Positions 48,429 through 60,485 of a DNA stretch of 64,000 nucleotides are shown here, in pieces. The number at the start of each line of letters is the position of its first letter. Within the stretch, counting starts at the first letter, position 1. Below the pieces are notes generated by a model. The model was not told where the DNA came from and did not search any database. It saw only the letters and a list, made by a program, of their open reading frames with translations. The translations under genes and the position numbers were made by a program. Origin of the DNA: Aphelenchoides besseyi (Eukaryota > Nematoda > Chromadorea > Rhabditida > Aphelenchoididae); contig JAMPIQ010000001.1 in NCBI GenBank assembly GCA_024699855.1, forward strand, positions 3,100,001 to 3,164,000, read 5' to 3'.

Positions 48429-49678
48429 ATGTCCGACGAAGAGCCGAAATGTTCGTTAAAACGATCGGCCACCGATGATCTCGATGGAGCCACGGAAGTG
48501 AAACGATTGAATTCGTCAGAAACACTTGCCAACACAAAACCCAAAGGTAATTTAACCGAAAAGTTTCTCATCTTAAATTGCAGAACTGTCAATTTTTTCG
48601 ATCGTTCAAAAACAAGGAGAACGTGATGAACAACAAGATCGAGAAACAGTTCTGTCGAATTTCGACTGTGGTGTTCCCAACCTGTAAGTTCGGTCGTTTT
48701 GGCTTCAAGAATATAAGTTTAGAAAACGCTCATCTCTTGTTTGTCTTTTCGATGGTCACGCGGGATCACGAGCTTCAGAATTCTGCAAATCCAAATTTCA
48801 CGTACGTTTCCAAGCCATTTGCCAAAAACGTAAGTTCGTTACATTTCTTGAACGATTTCAATGAGTTTAGACGCGAACAACGACCTGCTAACGCTTGAAA
48901 AGAACATGAAAAAAGTATTTAACGAGACCTACAAATCAGTTGACGACGAGTTTTTGTCGATTGCTCGAAAATTGTGAGTTTTTTAAAGTGGTCAGAGTTT
49001 ACCATAACGTTCAGAAAACCAGCGGCCAAAGACGGATCAACAGCCACAACGTTGCTTTTACTCAACGATGTGATTTACTGCGCAAACATTGGTGATAGCA
49101 AAGTAATTTCGATTTCTTTCGATCAATTGGTATCAATTTTCAGGCCGTTGTTTTCAGATGTGAAGGCGAAAAACAACAGGCGCTGCAGTTGACTGCCGAC
49201 CATCAACCAATGAATTTCGAAGAAAGACAGCGAATACAGAAAGCCGGAGGCAATGTGAGGTTGTAATGTTTAGAAGGACAATTAACATCTAATTTAGTGA
49301 TGGTCGATTGCTGGGAATGATCGAAGTATCAAGAGCCTTTGGCGACGGTCATCTCAAAGCTCACGGACTAATAAGTGTACCTTCAGTAAAGAAATTGACG
49401 TTAACTTTGACCGACTTGTAAGTTATTTCACTGCGATACATCAACTTGTGTTCAGATTTTTGATCGTGGCTTGTGATGGATTATGGAAAGTGTTTACATC
49501 CAACGAAGCAGTTAACTACGTTTGGACCCAATACTTGCAGATGCGTAAGAAAAGCGAGGATACGCAAAAGCTTTTCGATAAGATTGCCGATGCTCTTGCT
49601 ACTGAAGCAATAGAGCGTAAATGCGCTGATAATGTTAGTGTGATAATCATTGCTTTTGCTCAAAACTTAAATGTATAA
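48429..49678 (+). CDS. ILKAP: PP2C-type serine/threonine phosphatase, ILKAP-like
   Basis: A metal-dependent PPM-family phosphatase closest to ILKAP, which dampens integrin-linked kinase signalling. The start MSDEEPKCSLKRSATDDLDG at 48429 is followed by a short exon with GERDEQQDRE, a DGH-type metal site (VCLFDGHAGSRASEFCKSKF), DGSTATTLLLLNDVIYCANI, GDSKAVVFRCEG, and GRLLGMIEVSRAFGDGHLKA. The last exon reads LIVACDGLWKVFTSNEAVNY and KCADNVSVIIIAF. An in-frame ATG at 48288 would add MYKKLLTSNSRANAANVVTK and FLSTKCSSS, which resembles a mitochondrial presequence; which start is used is unclear. Confidence 0.87.
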
Positions 49679-50157
49679 TAAATACGTGTATTTCAATCGA
49701 AGATGCTCTGCAAGTCGATGAGATTAATAGTTTTGCACCTGCAAGTACCAGAAGAATTGCACATGTCTTTTAATTTAGCCACAAAAAGTGTGCTTTCTGT
49801 GTTTGTTTTATGGCCAATTCTTGGCAAAATAATAAAATTTGCCTTTTGGCCAAATGCAAGCACAGGCTTTTGCAGAAATTGCTTTGGCCAGTCTCTGAAG
49901 TGGCGCCCTTCGAGTCGCTTTCCCAGCCGACTTGAGTGATCGGCTTGCCTGCGATTTCCCGCACCTTTTTCTCGTTTTGCTTACACTGTTTGAGGGCCAA
50001 GAAACGGATGTACGGTGTGTGTGCATCTCAGTCGTCTTGCCAAGTTGAAAACTCGCTTGTTTTTGATCCACTTTTCGGACTGAACAGAGAGGGCAGAAGA
50101 ACGCATGATTCGGACGTAGTAATTGTTATTTGCCTTAATTAACGTCAATTGCTCATC
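49679..50157. other. Intergenic, no gene seen
   Basis: Open frames on both strands here have no splice support and no family resemblance. It holds the ILKAP 3' UTR and the TRIC promoter. Confidence 0.45.
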
Positions 50158-51358
50158 ATGTATTGGCCGTCATCAATGAAAATAGATCAAGAATATGTCA
50201 TCTCCACTGCCAATTATGTTCAAAGGCTCAAAATGTACCCGCACTTTGATTTGGCTCATTATATAATTGTAAGTGCTCTCAATTATCGAACTTTTAACTG
50301 CTCACTAAATTAGATGATTTGTTCAGTTCGTGACGATTTGGGACCGAACAGCACACTTTTTTCAAGACGACATCCATTAAGGTTGGTTCTGAGCGTATAC
50401 GCATTGAGTGGTCTTAAGAGTTCACATTATACGTAAAAACATTTCAGTTGTTGGCTTTCATCAATCGTTGTTTGTTTCGCCGGAAGTTTCTTGGCAAACT
50501 TTCTTCTCGGTGAGCCAATCATTGCAACATTCAAAAAACACGACGATCTGTTAATGGTATGAATATGTAAACAGCAAAAGCGTATTTTGTATTCAGGCTA
50601 CTGCAGTTTGGTATTTGGTCTTTTACTCGCCATTCGATCTTTTCTACAAAATCACCAAACTGTTTCCAGTCAAAATTATCCTTTCAATTCTAAAGGAAAT
50701 TCAAAGAACATACAAAATACATCACGGTAAGTGGCCACTAGCTATCGAACATTTTTTTGATGTTTAGGTGTTGCATACGCTTCGAAGCTCTATCCCAATT
50801 CGTATGTAATTCATGTGGTCGTTGGTTTGTTTTAAGATAAAAAGAATGCAATCAATTGGGTTTTTAGGGACTGCAAAGGGTGCCGGATCAGGGATCATAC
50901 GTGTCTTTGAACAAGTCGGTTATTCTCTTCAACGTCCATTTTATTATAATTTTTAGCTGATTCGTGGAACGTGGTCTCCACAACATCACGAGATTCTGCG
51001 ACCCTCGTTCACAACCAAAGCGTGTGTAATTGCAGCGTTTATATTCACGTGTGATCGACATTCGCTTTACATCAATTTACCGCACGAAATCACGTATTTG
51101 GTAAGTCGAAATGAGTAACTAAATGAATCCACCTATTCAAAGGGTCTGTCAATTTTCTTCGTGTATTTCAAGTTGAGTTCGATTATTTTCCAAGTAACCG
51201 ATCCGTTGGCGCCGTTGGAGAACTTGACATCGGCCATTTTCATGGGTGGCCTATGGGATGCATTATCGAGAGCGATCAGTACGTCGAGAGAGAGGTCGGC
51301 AGCCAACAAAGTCGAGAACGGATCGTTACCTGCGAGTGTGGACAAGAAAGAACAATAG
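50158..51358 (+). CDS. TMEM38: TRIC (TMEM38-type) trimeric intracellular cation channel
   Basis: TRIC channels carry K+ counter-current during Ca2+ release from ER/SR. The start at 50158 gives MYWPSSMKIDQEYVISTANY, then a conserved helix region (MICSVRDDLGPNSTLFSRRH, LSSIVVCFAGSFLANFLLGE, VWYLVFYSPFDLFYKITKLF). The family KEVxRxxK motif appears as LKEIQRTYKIHHG, followed by GTAKGAGSGIIRVFEQLIRG. Late exons give FTTKACVIAAFIFTCDRHSL and end in a polar, disordered tail (NGSLPASVDKKEQ). Seven or so exons with 40-60-nt introns are visible. Six to seven hydrophobic helices fit the family. Confidence 0.88.
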
Positions 51359-51628
51359 TTATCGAAATTGTTTGCATATTTTTATATAGTTTGCAATAAA
51401 CTAAAAATGTTCAAAAGTCAACCACAAGTACTGAACATGACGTCTAAAGGTCTTAGACCCAAAGAAAAGGTCCGATCGAAAGTGCGCGCCAAGAATTTCT
51501 CTACGGCGATTTGAACGAATGGGCGTCAAAAAAGCGACTAAGTTTCTTTAGTTTCAACGATTTTGTGACAATTTTATATGCTTATTTCGTAGATTTTAGT
51601 TTGATCAGTTGCTGGTGTTCAATTCAAA

Positions 51629-52437
51629 ATGGACAAAAAGCGCAAATCGTCGTGTCCACCTTTTGCTCGTTTGAAGTACTGGATGCACAAACCGAAACCT
51701 TGGCGTGAACCGGTAGACAGTGATCCGAACGTCGCAGTTCATCGTCTGAACATGGAGATTAGAAAAATAAAATGTCTTAACGGTTCACAAGCTCTTTTCG
51801 CGTCTCCTTCCGTTCAACGAAAGAAACTGCAGTTCAAACGAAACGCTCAGAAACCTCCGTTTTTACTGCGATCTATGGAAAAGGGTTGGAATAGTTGGAC
51901 GAAATACGAAAGGAAATGTCAACAATTTGCAATCTCACGATCCCAATCTGCTCCGACAATCGTTGAGGACAAGGAGCTCGAGTCGAATCCTCCGATTGGT
52001 ATGTTCAACAGTGTTCTCGATATTATGAAATTTTTTAGTCAGTTTTCCGCTTTCCGAAGACGGCGACGACAAACACGCAGATACCGATCCGGAAATTGAG
52101 AACCGAAGTCATCCATTGCCCGTAAGTATCCATTTGTACTTCGTTAATTGTGATTCAGAATTCCGACGTAAACGTACAATTTTTGCGTACTCCCGCTGTT
52201 GAAGGTCTGAGACGATGGAGAGATGTAACTTTGGACATTAGCCCAATACAGAAACCGTCAACCTCTGGGTTGCGTCAACAAACAACCAAACAAATTTTCC
52301 ACTCCACACCCAATCCAACACAAAGACGACCATTAAAACGTGCTTCACAACCGCTTTCCTTTTCGTCACCACCAACAAGAACCAAGCGACCTGCCGCTGG
52401 AAACCGAGAAGCACCATTGAGCCAACGCAAAAGATGA
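51629..52437 (+). CDS. Basic disordered protein, unrecognised
   Basis: Starts MDKKRKSSCPPFARLKYWMH at 51629. A first intron (about 52000-52038) joins in phase to FPLSEDGDDKHADTDPEIEN, and a second to SDVNVQFLRTPAVEGLRRWR. It ends NREAPLSQRKR at 52437. The product of about 240 residues is strongly basic and Ser/Pro/Gln rich in its C-terminal half (QRRPLKRASQPLSFSSPPTR), typical of a nuclear, phosphorylated protein. The N-terminal RLKYWMHKPKPWREP is the only ordered-looking element. A chromatin or kinetochore role could be suspected but is not supported here. Confidence 0.6.
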
Positions 52438-52887
52438 ACCGATTCAAAAAATGTAAATTTTGTTACTTGCTATTGGCCAAACATAAAAACATAATAGTTG
52501 AGTGTGGAAAAGGATTATAAATAATTTGGTTTGGTCCATTTGTACTTCTCGAGAGCTCATAAACTTTTTGAGTTTCAAGGCCGTCGGCATAATTTTCGTT
52601 CTTTTCCTTCCGAAACAGAAGTTTTATTTCGTGCATTCACCTTCTAAGCTCGCTCAGCGATCGGACGTGATTACTCATCGCCCGTCAGTTCTGCAAATCT
52701 GTTAAGAAAACAGCGGGAAGACGAGTGAATTCTCGTAATAATTTGCACATTTTGGTTCGTGTCGTGGACGAAACGTTTAGTGACTATAGCGACCCTGAAG
52801 TAGCTAATTCTTTGGTCGCCAACAGAACTGTCGTCTTGACATACATCGTTTTAGCAACCTCGACGAACAGATCTCAACTTACCTATC
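52438..52887. other. 5' flank of the rhomboid gene, no gene seen
   Basis: Open frames are present but the first well-supported rhomboid exon starts at 52888. A longer N-terminus via an upstream exon cannot be excluded. Confidence 0.4.
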
Positions 52888-54226
52888 ATGACAACTACAC
52901 TCCAGAAGCTGGAGATGGAACAAAATCAGGACGATTGGCACGCGCTTTTTCGACAGGTAAAATTAAAAGCAAAAATTATAATTTCTTGATGTTTAGTTGG
53001 ACGTCGATAATGATGGTGAGTTGAAAATCGATGAAACTTGCTGTTCAAGAATCTTAATTTATCTGTTAAGGTCTCTTGGATTTGAACACTTTGAAGGCGG
53101 CAGTTAACGACAGTGCTTCGAGCATGGGATTGACTCGAGAAGAAGCCGGCTATCTTCTGTTGAATGTCGATAAAAATGACGATTCACACGTGGATTTCGG
53201 AGAATTTTGTTCCTTGGCAAGTAGTTTTTTTGTATTTCCGTAATTGCAATTTCAGATGGCAAAAGTCAAGCAACTCCACTTAACTCGATTGATGCTCTAT
53301 GCGGCACGATCTGTTGTTCATAAAAAGGCACAAGGGGAAACTTGTCGTTATATCCTGCAGTACAATTGTCTTCCACCTCCGCTGTTTATGCTCGCAATAT
53401 CGATTGTTCAAATTGCCGTTTATTTGTACTATACATTTGAATTCGGGAAATTTTCGGCTATCGGACCAGTTCCAGTGCATTCTATTTTTATATTGGATCC
53501 TCATCACAAGGCACAAATCTGGCGATTCTTTACTTACATGTAAGTTATACTAAAAAGTTAAAATGACTTCAAGCGTTTAGGTTTATTCACGTGGGATACA
53601 CTCATCTAATCACAAATGTGCTTGTTCAACTTCTACTTGGTTTGCCACTAGAGTTAGTTCACAAACTTTGGCGTCTTGGTGCTCTCTACATTTTGAGCGT
53701 CTTCACAGGTGCAATCCTCGTCATGGCCGTGGATCCAAACGTCTATCTTGGTGGAGCATCCGTAAGCTAATGGTCTAACATCGTCGCATACTTGAATTTC
53801 AGGGCGGAGCGTACGGTCTACTGTCGGCACACGTTTCAAATCTGATTATCAATTGGAGTGAAATGGAATGGCATTGGGTCAGAGCATCAATTCTCTTCGT
53901 TCTGATTGTCACAGACGTCGGAGTTGCGGTTTATCAACGATATTTTGCTGCGGTTATCAATCGAGTATGTTCGAATTGAAAGGAAGCAGTCTACTCAGTG
54001 ATCTAGATATCATACGTTTCACATATTGGTGGCTTCATTGCTGGACTGCTCTTGGGAGTTGTTTTGCTGCGAAACGTTCGATGGAAACGATATGAAACGT
54101 GAGTGTTTCTATTAAACAGTAGGTGCAGATTCTATTTTCAGATATCTTTGGTGGAGTTGTCTAGTTGCCTACATCTTATTTGCAACTATTTGTATAATTG
54201 TCATATATGCCCCAGTTTTGTTCTAA
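52888..54226 (+). CDS. EF-hand rhomboid-related intramembrane protease
   Basis: An intramembrane serine protease with N-terminal EF hands, like animal rhomboid-related proteins. The start MTTTLQKLEMEQNQDDWHAL leads to EF-hand loops LDVDNDGLLDLNTL and NVDKNDDSHVDFGEFCSL. The membrane part starts about residue 90 and includes RFFTYMFIHVGYTHLITNVL. The catalytic serine lies in YLGGASGGAYGLLSAH and the partner histidine in SHIGGFIAGLLLG, both kept, so the enzyme should be active. It ends in a final helix (VAYILFATICIIVIYAPVLF) at 54226. Such proteases release membrane-tethered growth factors; the substrate here is unknown. Confidence 0.88.
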
Positions 54227-54277
54227 TCTTTGAATTGGAATAATTTATGTGTCTTTTGAACAACGAATAAACCAAAT

Positions 54278-54638
54278 TTAAAATACCATCAAACTGCCAA
54301 CACGATCACGCGGAATCAATCGCAATTCAGAGCCTGCAGTCTTGACATAAACAAGAGTTATTGATTAGAATCATACCGTGCTTCATGAAAACGTTTGAAG
54401 CTGTTTGCGACGGATTCACACCAACACCGTCATCCGTGATAATGGCGCTGGTTGCTGGATCCACTTTGAATTCTTCGGCCGCGTATTTGAGAACGGCAGT
54501 AAACGGAGTTGCTTCGGGAACATTCAAACTGAAAAGAAGACATAAAACACGTGGCTTTCGGCAAGAAACTCACACTTTGAACGGAAGTTTGGGATCACTA
54601 GTCAGTGTTATCTTGAATGTTACCTTGCCAGCAGCCAT
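54278..54638 (-). CDS. UFM1: Ubiquitin-fold modifier 1 (UFM1)
   Basis: UFM1 is a ubiquitin-like protein attached to targets at the ER ribosome. Three exons: [20 protein letters not shown], then [40 protein letters not shown] and [11 protein letters not shown], then [12 protein letters not shown]. The mature end is VG, followed by a short pro-tail SLMVF that a UFSP protease would remove; in most animals the tail is two residues. The stop is at 54278 and the start at 54638, divergent from MRPS22 across about 200 nt. Confidence 0.94.
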
Positions 54639-54836
54639 TGTACGTGATATAAACTGCAATACTAGACGGCGAATAATTCGGTCCAAGTTGTTTAGCCGAA
54701 AAAACTGACAACTCAATAAAATCGACTGCTGAATGTCCAACCAATTGAGTTTCTTTTGCAAATCGCAATTCCTCCAAATTTTGATCTCTGCGTCCATTTT
54801 TAATAACCTATGTATGTTTCCTTCAATGGTTATCCA

Positions 54837-56355
54837 ATGAGTTTACGTTGGGGCTTATTGACGCTAAGACGTTCTTCGTGGATTGCTGACAAGTGAGTGT
54901 TGTCTGAATTCTCGTGTTTTCACGTTTCCCTTCAACTTTAGTGCTCGACGTGCCGGTAACAAAACAGTTGATGTGGAGAGAGCGTTCATTGAACGTGATG
55001 TTCAGAAGTTGTTACAAAAACTGACCGGTCTCGATTTACACGGCAAAGTGTTTCGCGAACGTAACATCAACGTTCAGGAACGATCACACTACGCGCTAAT
55101 GACCGAAAATATGTTTCATGAGGTCGGTTGCTTCGTATGTTCAGTTTACGATTTTCATTGTTTTAGGCGGTTAGGAAAATGGAGAATCGAGGTCGAAAGT
55201 TCTTGCAATTTGTTCCGGTAAAAGAACCGCGCGAAAATAAAACGATCACTCTTTCTGAAGACCCGGAAATCAGCGGATTCGATCAATCGAAATTCGTTTT
55301 TACGGACATTACTTTCGATGCAACGAACCGAGTAGGTGTCTGTTTGATAGCTTCAATATTGTTGTTTATAGAACCGTTTGGTAGTTGTCCGCGAGACAGA
55401 TGGAAAATTACGGACAGCGAATCCTGAGGAACACGATCGTATGAACCGGGTGTATTATGAACAGTCCGATAGACCAGTGATTCCACCGAAAATCTTTTCG
55501 GAGCCCTATCTGAGCGTATGTTTGTGATTGCTGTCCTTCTTGTAAGCATCTTTAATTGCAGGATGCATTAAAAGCGGCACGACATGAGTTTGTACTCGAT
55601 TGGGCTTGTTATTTCTACGAACCAGACGATTCGGAGTTTGTTCGAGTTTGTGCTCGTTGTCTCAACTAACATGTCATTTTGCAATTTCAGGTATCTCGCG
55701 TTGTTTTCGATCATGTCGTCGAAAATGAATGTTTTGAATTGCTTCATTCTACTCGGCATTTTGGACCTCTGGTTTTCTACCTTATTCTCAACCGTAATTT
55801 ACCACCGTTGTTACGTCACTTCTGTAGTTCTGGAAGGTAAGTACCCACCATCAATTGCTTATTCTTGTTTTTAGTTTGAATAATGTTGCTGATGTTGTTC
55901 GACTTCAGCAATTGGTTTATCCGGATTGGAGAACTGCGAGTGCGGAAGGCGATTCGGATGAGAAAGTTGTCGAAAACTTTGTAAAGCAAAATCGATGGGT
56001 CGCCGACCGAGTTCCCGAGTTGAGCAGCTTGTTGAATGGCAACAATGTGGACAACAAAGAGAGTGAAACGAATCGCGAACAAAAACGACTCGAAGAAGAG
56101 ATTCTAACAGATAAAGAGGTGTTTAAAAAGCGAGTGACAACACGACGTGAAAACCTGCATACCTCCGAAGGACCATTGGGGTAAATTTTGTTATAAAAAG
56201 TTTGTTTCAGCCCAACAAATTTTAGACGCGAAGCTGCTGATTATCCAGTTCGTTTGACTCGTAAAGACGATCAACAAGCAGATCCGACAGGTCCTCGTCC
56301 TATTCAAGGTTCACGTCGATTCAAACCACGTCGTAATGATAAGGACAAACATTAG
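54837..56355 (+). CDS. MRPS22: Mitochondrial ribosomal protein S22
   Basis: Small mitoribosomal subunit protein. MSLRWGLLTLRRSSWIADNA is a likely mitochondrial presequence starting at 54837; an in-frame ATG 27 nt upstream also exists. Exons then give TVDVERAFIERDVQKLLQKL, ERSHYALMTENMFHEAVRKM, and KFVFTDITFDATNR. Next come PEEHDRMNRVYYEQSDRPVI and ALKAARHEFVLDWACYFYEP. The C-terminal region is charged (EEILTDKEVFKKRVTTRREN) and ends QGSRRFKPRRNDKDKH at 56355. Blocks such as FTDIT and the RVYYE region are typical of MRPS22. ALG9 begins 152 nt downstream on the same strand. Confidence 0.88.
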
Positions 56356-56507
56356 TTGTTAATTTTTGTTACTTCTGATTAAAATTGTTTTTTGCGTTGT
56401 TTCATCGGACCAATTATGCGTTTTCAACGACAATATAGCTCACAAAAGTGGATGATTTAGTTTTAAATGTCGATTTTAGTATCTTCGTATTTCAAATGTG
56501 ATGTGGA

Positions 56508-58747
56508 ATGGGCAATTCGAAGAAAAACATTTCGGTAATTCGTCGTTTGGACAATCGAACAGCCGCAAGACCGCCAGCTTTCGGATCGAAACAAACGTCA
56601 GAAGATGAAGTGAACGATCAACATCGACTGCGTCTGAAACGTGAAAAAGTAGCAGCCGAAGCTCGAGCTAAAAGTGATGCCGGATCTTTTTTGTGGTCTA
56701 ATTTGGACGGTAAGCTGTTTATTCCTCGACGATTTGCGGATGATGGACATCAAATGAATTACATGACCATCCTGAAAGTGAGTTACTCTTAACCGCAATT
56801 AATCTGTGGATTTCCGATTCTTTTGTCTATTCGCGCTGCAAGTTCGTTTTGGAGTATAATTCTCGATTGCGACGAAGTTTACAACTATTGGGAACCACTA
56901 CATTTGTTGTTGTTTGGTCGTGGCTTTCAAACATGGGAATATTCGCCGGAATATGGAATACGGTTTGTAGAATTATGGTGGTTTTTCATTGACTATATAT
57001 AGATCATGGGCTTATGTTTACGTACATAGTTTAATTGGTTGGTTGCTACTTCCTCTTACATGGTCATCAAAAGTCACTCTCTTCTATTTGATACGTTGCT
57101 CAATCTCGATTCTGAGTTTGACTGCCGATTACTTTCTTTATCAAAGTTTATGTAAACGTTTGGGCAATTCCATCGGATCGTTCTTCATTGTCATTCATAT
57201 GTTCAGTGTTGGAGTATTCAATGCGAGTTGTGCGTTTTTGCCGTCGTCGTTTGCAATGACAATGAACGCATTCGCAATGGCTGCGTATTTGCGTGAACAA
57301 TGGTTGTTGGCAATTATGTGTACAGCAATTGGAGCACTTCTTGGTTGGCCGTTTACTGCTGTTCTTGGACTCCCGATTGTTTTGGAAATGTGTACCGTGC
57401 GTTTCCGCCAATTGTTCATTAAATTCATAGCCTACTCACTTCTATGTGGTTTTCTTACGTTGAGCTTGATGTGTTGGGTCGATTATTATTACTATGGAAA
57501 ACTTGTTATTGTAAGTTTCAAGGAATTTTAGTTGGTTAATTTTTCATTCTATAGACTCCGCTCAATATTGTGCTTTACAACGTCTTCTCAGGTCACGGTC
57601 CAAATTTGTACGGAGTGGAACCGATCAGTTATTACATCAAAAATCTTACCCTCAATTGGAATATTTCTCTTCTTCCCGCATTGGTTTCTGCTCCACTTGC
57701 TGTCTACGTATATGTTCGCGACAATGTTGTAGAGTTGAAAGATGGAACTCTTAAAGCAGTTAGACCAGGTAACAAAATCAGTTTAGTTTCAATTAGACTT
57801 TCTTATTCTTTTAGTAGTTTCGTTAGAGTATTGGTATCGATTTATTCCCGTTGCTTTCATTTTCCTTTCTGCTTTGTTGTGGTTGGTAATATTCTTTTTA
57901 CAAGTAAGCTTCTATGCTCGTACCAACTTCAAAGCGATTGTTTTTAGCCGCACAAAGAAGAACGTTTTCTATTCCCGATCTTTCCGTTGATTGCGATTCT
58001 TGCAGCTGTTGGACTTCAGAGTTTGTATCACGTGTTGCCGTGGCCTCGAGCATTGACTAGTGCGTTCATTGCGATTTTTGTGGCAATTTCGCTTTCTCGT
58101 GGTTATGCACTACATCGAAACTACTCGGCTTCAATGGAAACCTATACCGCTTTTCACAAACATTTTTTATTTCATAACGGAACTATGGACTTTTCAAAAA
58201 TGAACGTAGGTTCTAATCACTAGTTTCGAATTTGTCAAATCAAACTTGTAGAATCCGATCCGTTTGTGTGTTGGTAAAGAATGGCATCGATTTCCGTCTT
58301 CGTTCTTTGTTCCCGAAAAGGTTGCTGGACGAGGAAACGAAATACGAGCTGTGGAGATGCAGTTTCTAAAATCCGAATTCCGTGGAATTCTACCTAAACA
58401 TTTTGAAATGGGCTCCATTCCAGAAATCATGAGACGAATTCCGACCGAAATGAACGACGAGAACCGCGAAGAATCATCACGTTATGTCCCACTTAAAAGC
58501 TGCGATTTTGTGATTGATTTGGATACAGGAAAGTACACAGAAGATGAACCGGATATTACCAACTCTGTAAATCAACGAAAATCCAACTGTTTTGAAATTT
58601 GTATTTTAGGAGCAATTTGAAGTTATTTACGAAAAAGAATTCTTGTTAGCCGAAAATTCACATCCAATCTTTCGCGCTTTCTATATTCCGTTTACTGATC
58701 GTCAGCTCACCTACGGATACTATCGACTAGTAAAACGTAAAAGTTAA
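56508..58747 (+). CDS. ALG9: ALG9 alpha-1,2-mannosyltransferase (exon 1 junction unresolved)
   Basis: ALG9 adds mannoses to the dolichol-linked N-glycan precursor in the ER. The body matches the family: ILDCDEVYNYWEPLHLLLFG, GFQTWEYSPEYGIRSWAYVY, FNASCAFLPSSFAMTMNAFA, APLNIVLYNVFSGHGPNLYG (read T in place of A), PHKEERFLFPIFPLIAIL, CVGKEWHRFPSSFFVPEK, ILPKHFEMGSIPE and FYIPFTDRQLTYGYYRL. It ends RKS at 58747. An upstream exon in the same frame starts at 56508 (MGNSKKNISVIRRLDNRTAA), but an in-frame TAA at about 56790-56792 separates it from PQLICGFPILLSIRAASS. No GT-AG intron removes it in phase, so the N-terminus is uncertain. Confidence 0.85.
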
Positions 58748-59184
58748 ATTACAGTGTCTAGTCATCTGATTGTTCTGAGTGCCAACTTTGTCTGCTCATT
58801 TTAATTGGACAAGTTTCGTAAGTTTGTTGTTAGGGATTATTTTCACTTTTCAATACAATCAATTCGATTACTTTATTGATTTTCAATGTATCACGGGTCA
58901 ATGAAAGGTTGAATTATGCAATAAATAATTCCAATTCAATGAAATGAGTCAAATGTCCGAAATAAGAGCTTTACAGTTTTTAAAACTAACTCCACTTTAC
59001 TTTCTAAATGCAAAATCAATAAACTTATTTGTACGGCCGACTATAAATCATAAATAAGGTTCAGTTTTTTACATAAATAACTCGTTAGTAAATCACGTCG
59101 GAAAATGAAGACTAGACAATAAGAACTATTTCAATCTCTCACCTTCACAACTAAACCACACCACACTGAAATACTTCTTGCCAC
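58748..59184. other. AT-rich intergenic, no gene seen
   Basis: 3' flank of ALG9 and start of the repeat-rich zone. The block AACTAAACCACACCACACTG at about 59151 recurs at 59413 and 62293. Confidence 0.45.
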
Positions 59185-59375
59185 TATGATCTCGAGAAAA
59201 AACCTCTCACCAACTTTTCTTCAGATTCCAATCTCAAATGAAGTTCTGAACTCACAAAACTCACTTTCCGAAAAAGCCCTTTTGCGGTCGATAAAAAGTC
59301 AACATTTTTTGGCCGAGTGGTGAGCGCGCAGCTTTTTTAGCGTCGAAGGGTAAAGTTCGATTCCGCGTGCACACG
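59185..59375 (+). mobile_element. tRNA-derived SINE-like repeat, copy 1
   Basis: About 190 nt, near-identical to 61688-61880. It contains an A-box-like TGGCCGAGTGG (59310-59320) and a B-box GTTCGATTCC (59355-59364), 45 nt apart as in tRNA genes. The GGCCGAGTGGTGAGCGC block resembles the D-arm of Leu/Ser tRNAs. A T6-T7 run lies between the boxes, which would stop Pol III, so this copy is probably inert. Confidence 0.68.
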
Positions 59376-59570
59376 TGTTTATCACCGTTCTGTCTACACC
59401 AAATATCACCTCTATAACTAAACTACACCCAAATAATAGCGAGGCCATTTGGAGAGTGACCACAACGAGTAATGGGAACTCCTCTGCGATATGAGATTTC
59501 TGATGGTAGCTGACCAACAATTATGAAGCACTAACCCTCCAAACCCGGAGCGATCCAAAGGAACGAAAAA

Positions 59571-59587
59571 GGGGGGGGGGAGGGGGG
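59571..59587 (+). repeat. Poly-G tract (G10-A-G6)
   Basis: Ten consecutive G, one A and six G. Likely to form G-rich secondary structure and to be prone to length errors. Confidence 0.9.
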
Positions 59588-59963
59588 AACGATCGACCGA
59601 AAGGCGATCGTGGAGGGGTCTTTTGAGCCATTTGGAGAGTGACAGCATGTGGATTTTTGAGTGTTTTTGTTGGAAAAGCAGTCGTTGGTCTTGCACTTTT
59701 CGGGCTGAAGGTCTCAAACGCCAGGTAGTCAAATTTATTAACTCTAACTCCTCTCCAACCTACGCTACAAACTCAACGCCACTAACTGCTCAAGACGCGA
59801 CCGTCTTGTTCTAAAAAAATCGATGAATTCCAAATAAAATGGTAAGCGTTTTGCCTGAAGTTAGTGGAAAAGCTGAACGTTTCTTCGCTGATACTGCTTG
59901 CCGCCTGGATACTACGTTCTGCGTTTCTGTAGTGAACTTTAACTTAATTCACTATTTGTTATC

Positions 59964-60312
59964 TCAACGTTTATTTCTGATCAAAAGGGAAGAACTGAGA
60001 CCGACCTGCCTGAGAGGAGCTAAGCGCGAGTTGCAAAATGTCAATGGGCGGAGAGCGTTCTCCGTATTCCGAGACATTTCGTCGTTTTCATCGTCGGTAT
60101 CGACAGTTATTTTGGCGAGTCGGTTTTGCAACTGAGTACGTTTTTCGTACAGTTCTTCGGCTTGCAGTTTTTCTTTCTTTGTCCATTCCGTGATAGGGCT
60201 CAGCAAAACTAAATTGAAGAAAAAGAATATAAAATGTAGAATTACTTACAAAGTTGCGACTCTTCCCAATCTTAAGGCCAAATTCTCAAAGTCAACAAAA
60301 GAAGAGAAAACG
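59964..60312 (-). pseudogene. Gene fragment or partial gene, two spliced exon-like blocks
   Basis: Exon-like block 1 (about 60312-60252) reads SCVFSSFVDFENLALRLGRV and ends at a GTAAGT donor. Block 2, after a TTTAG acceptor near 60213, reads LLSPITEWTKKEKLQAEELY, then EKRTQLQNRLAKITVDTDDE. The joint gives a protein-like acidic helix, but no start exon was found upstream and the 3' end drifts into low-complexity sequence. It may be the tail of a real gene or a remnant carried with the repeats. Confidence 0.35.
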
Positions 60313-60485
60313 CAAGATCCGCTATTGATCAAAAAGATGTCATCAGTTGTTCACATTTTCTTACTTTAATTGTTTGATTTTTAAACAAAAGTTTATTAAG
60401 GTCAACAAGAATGTACAACTTAACAAAAGTATTGACCGTCTAATCCAATTCCGTAAGTTCATTCATGCTAAAAATCAATTCATTA

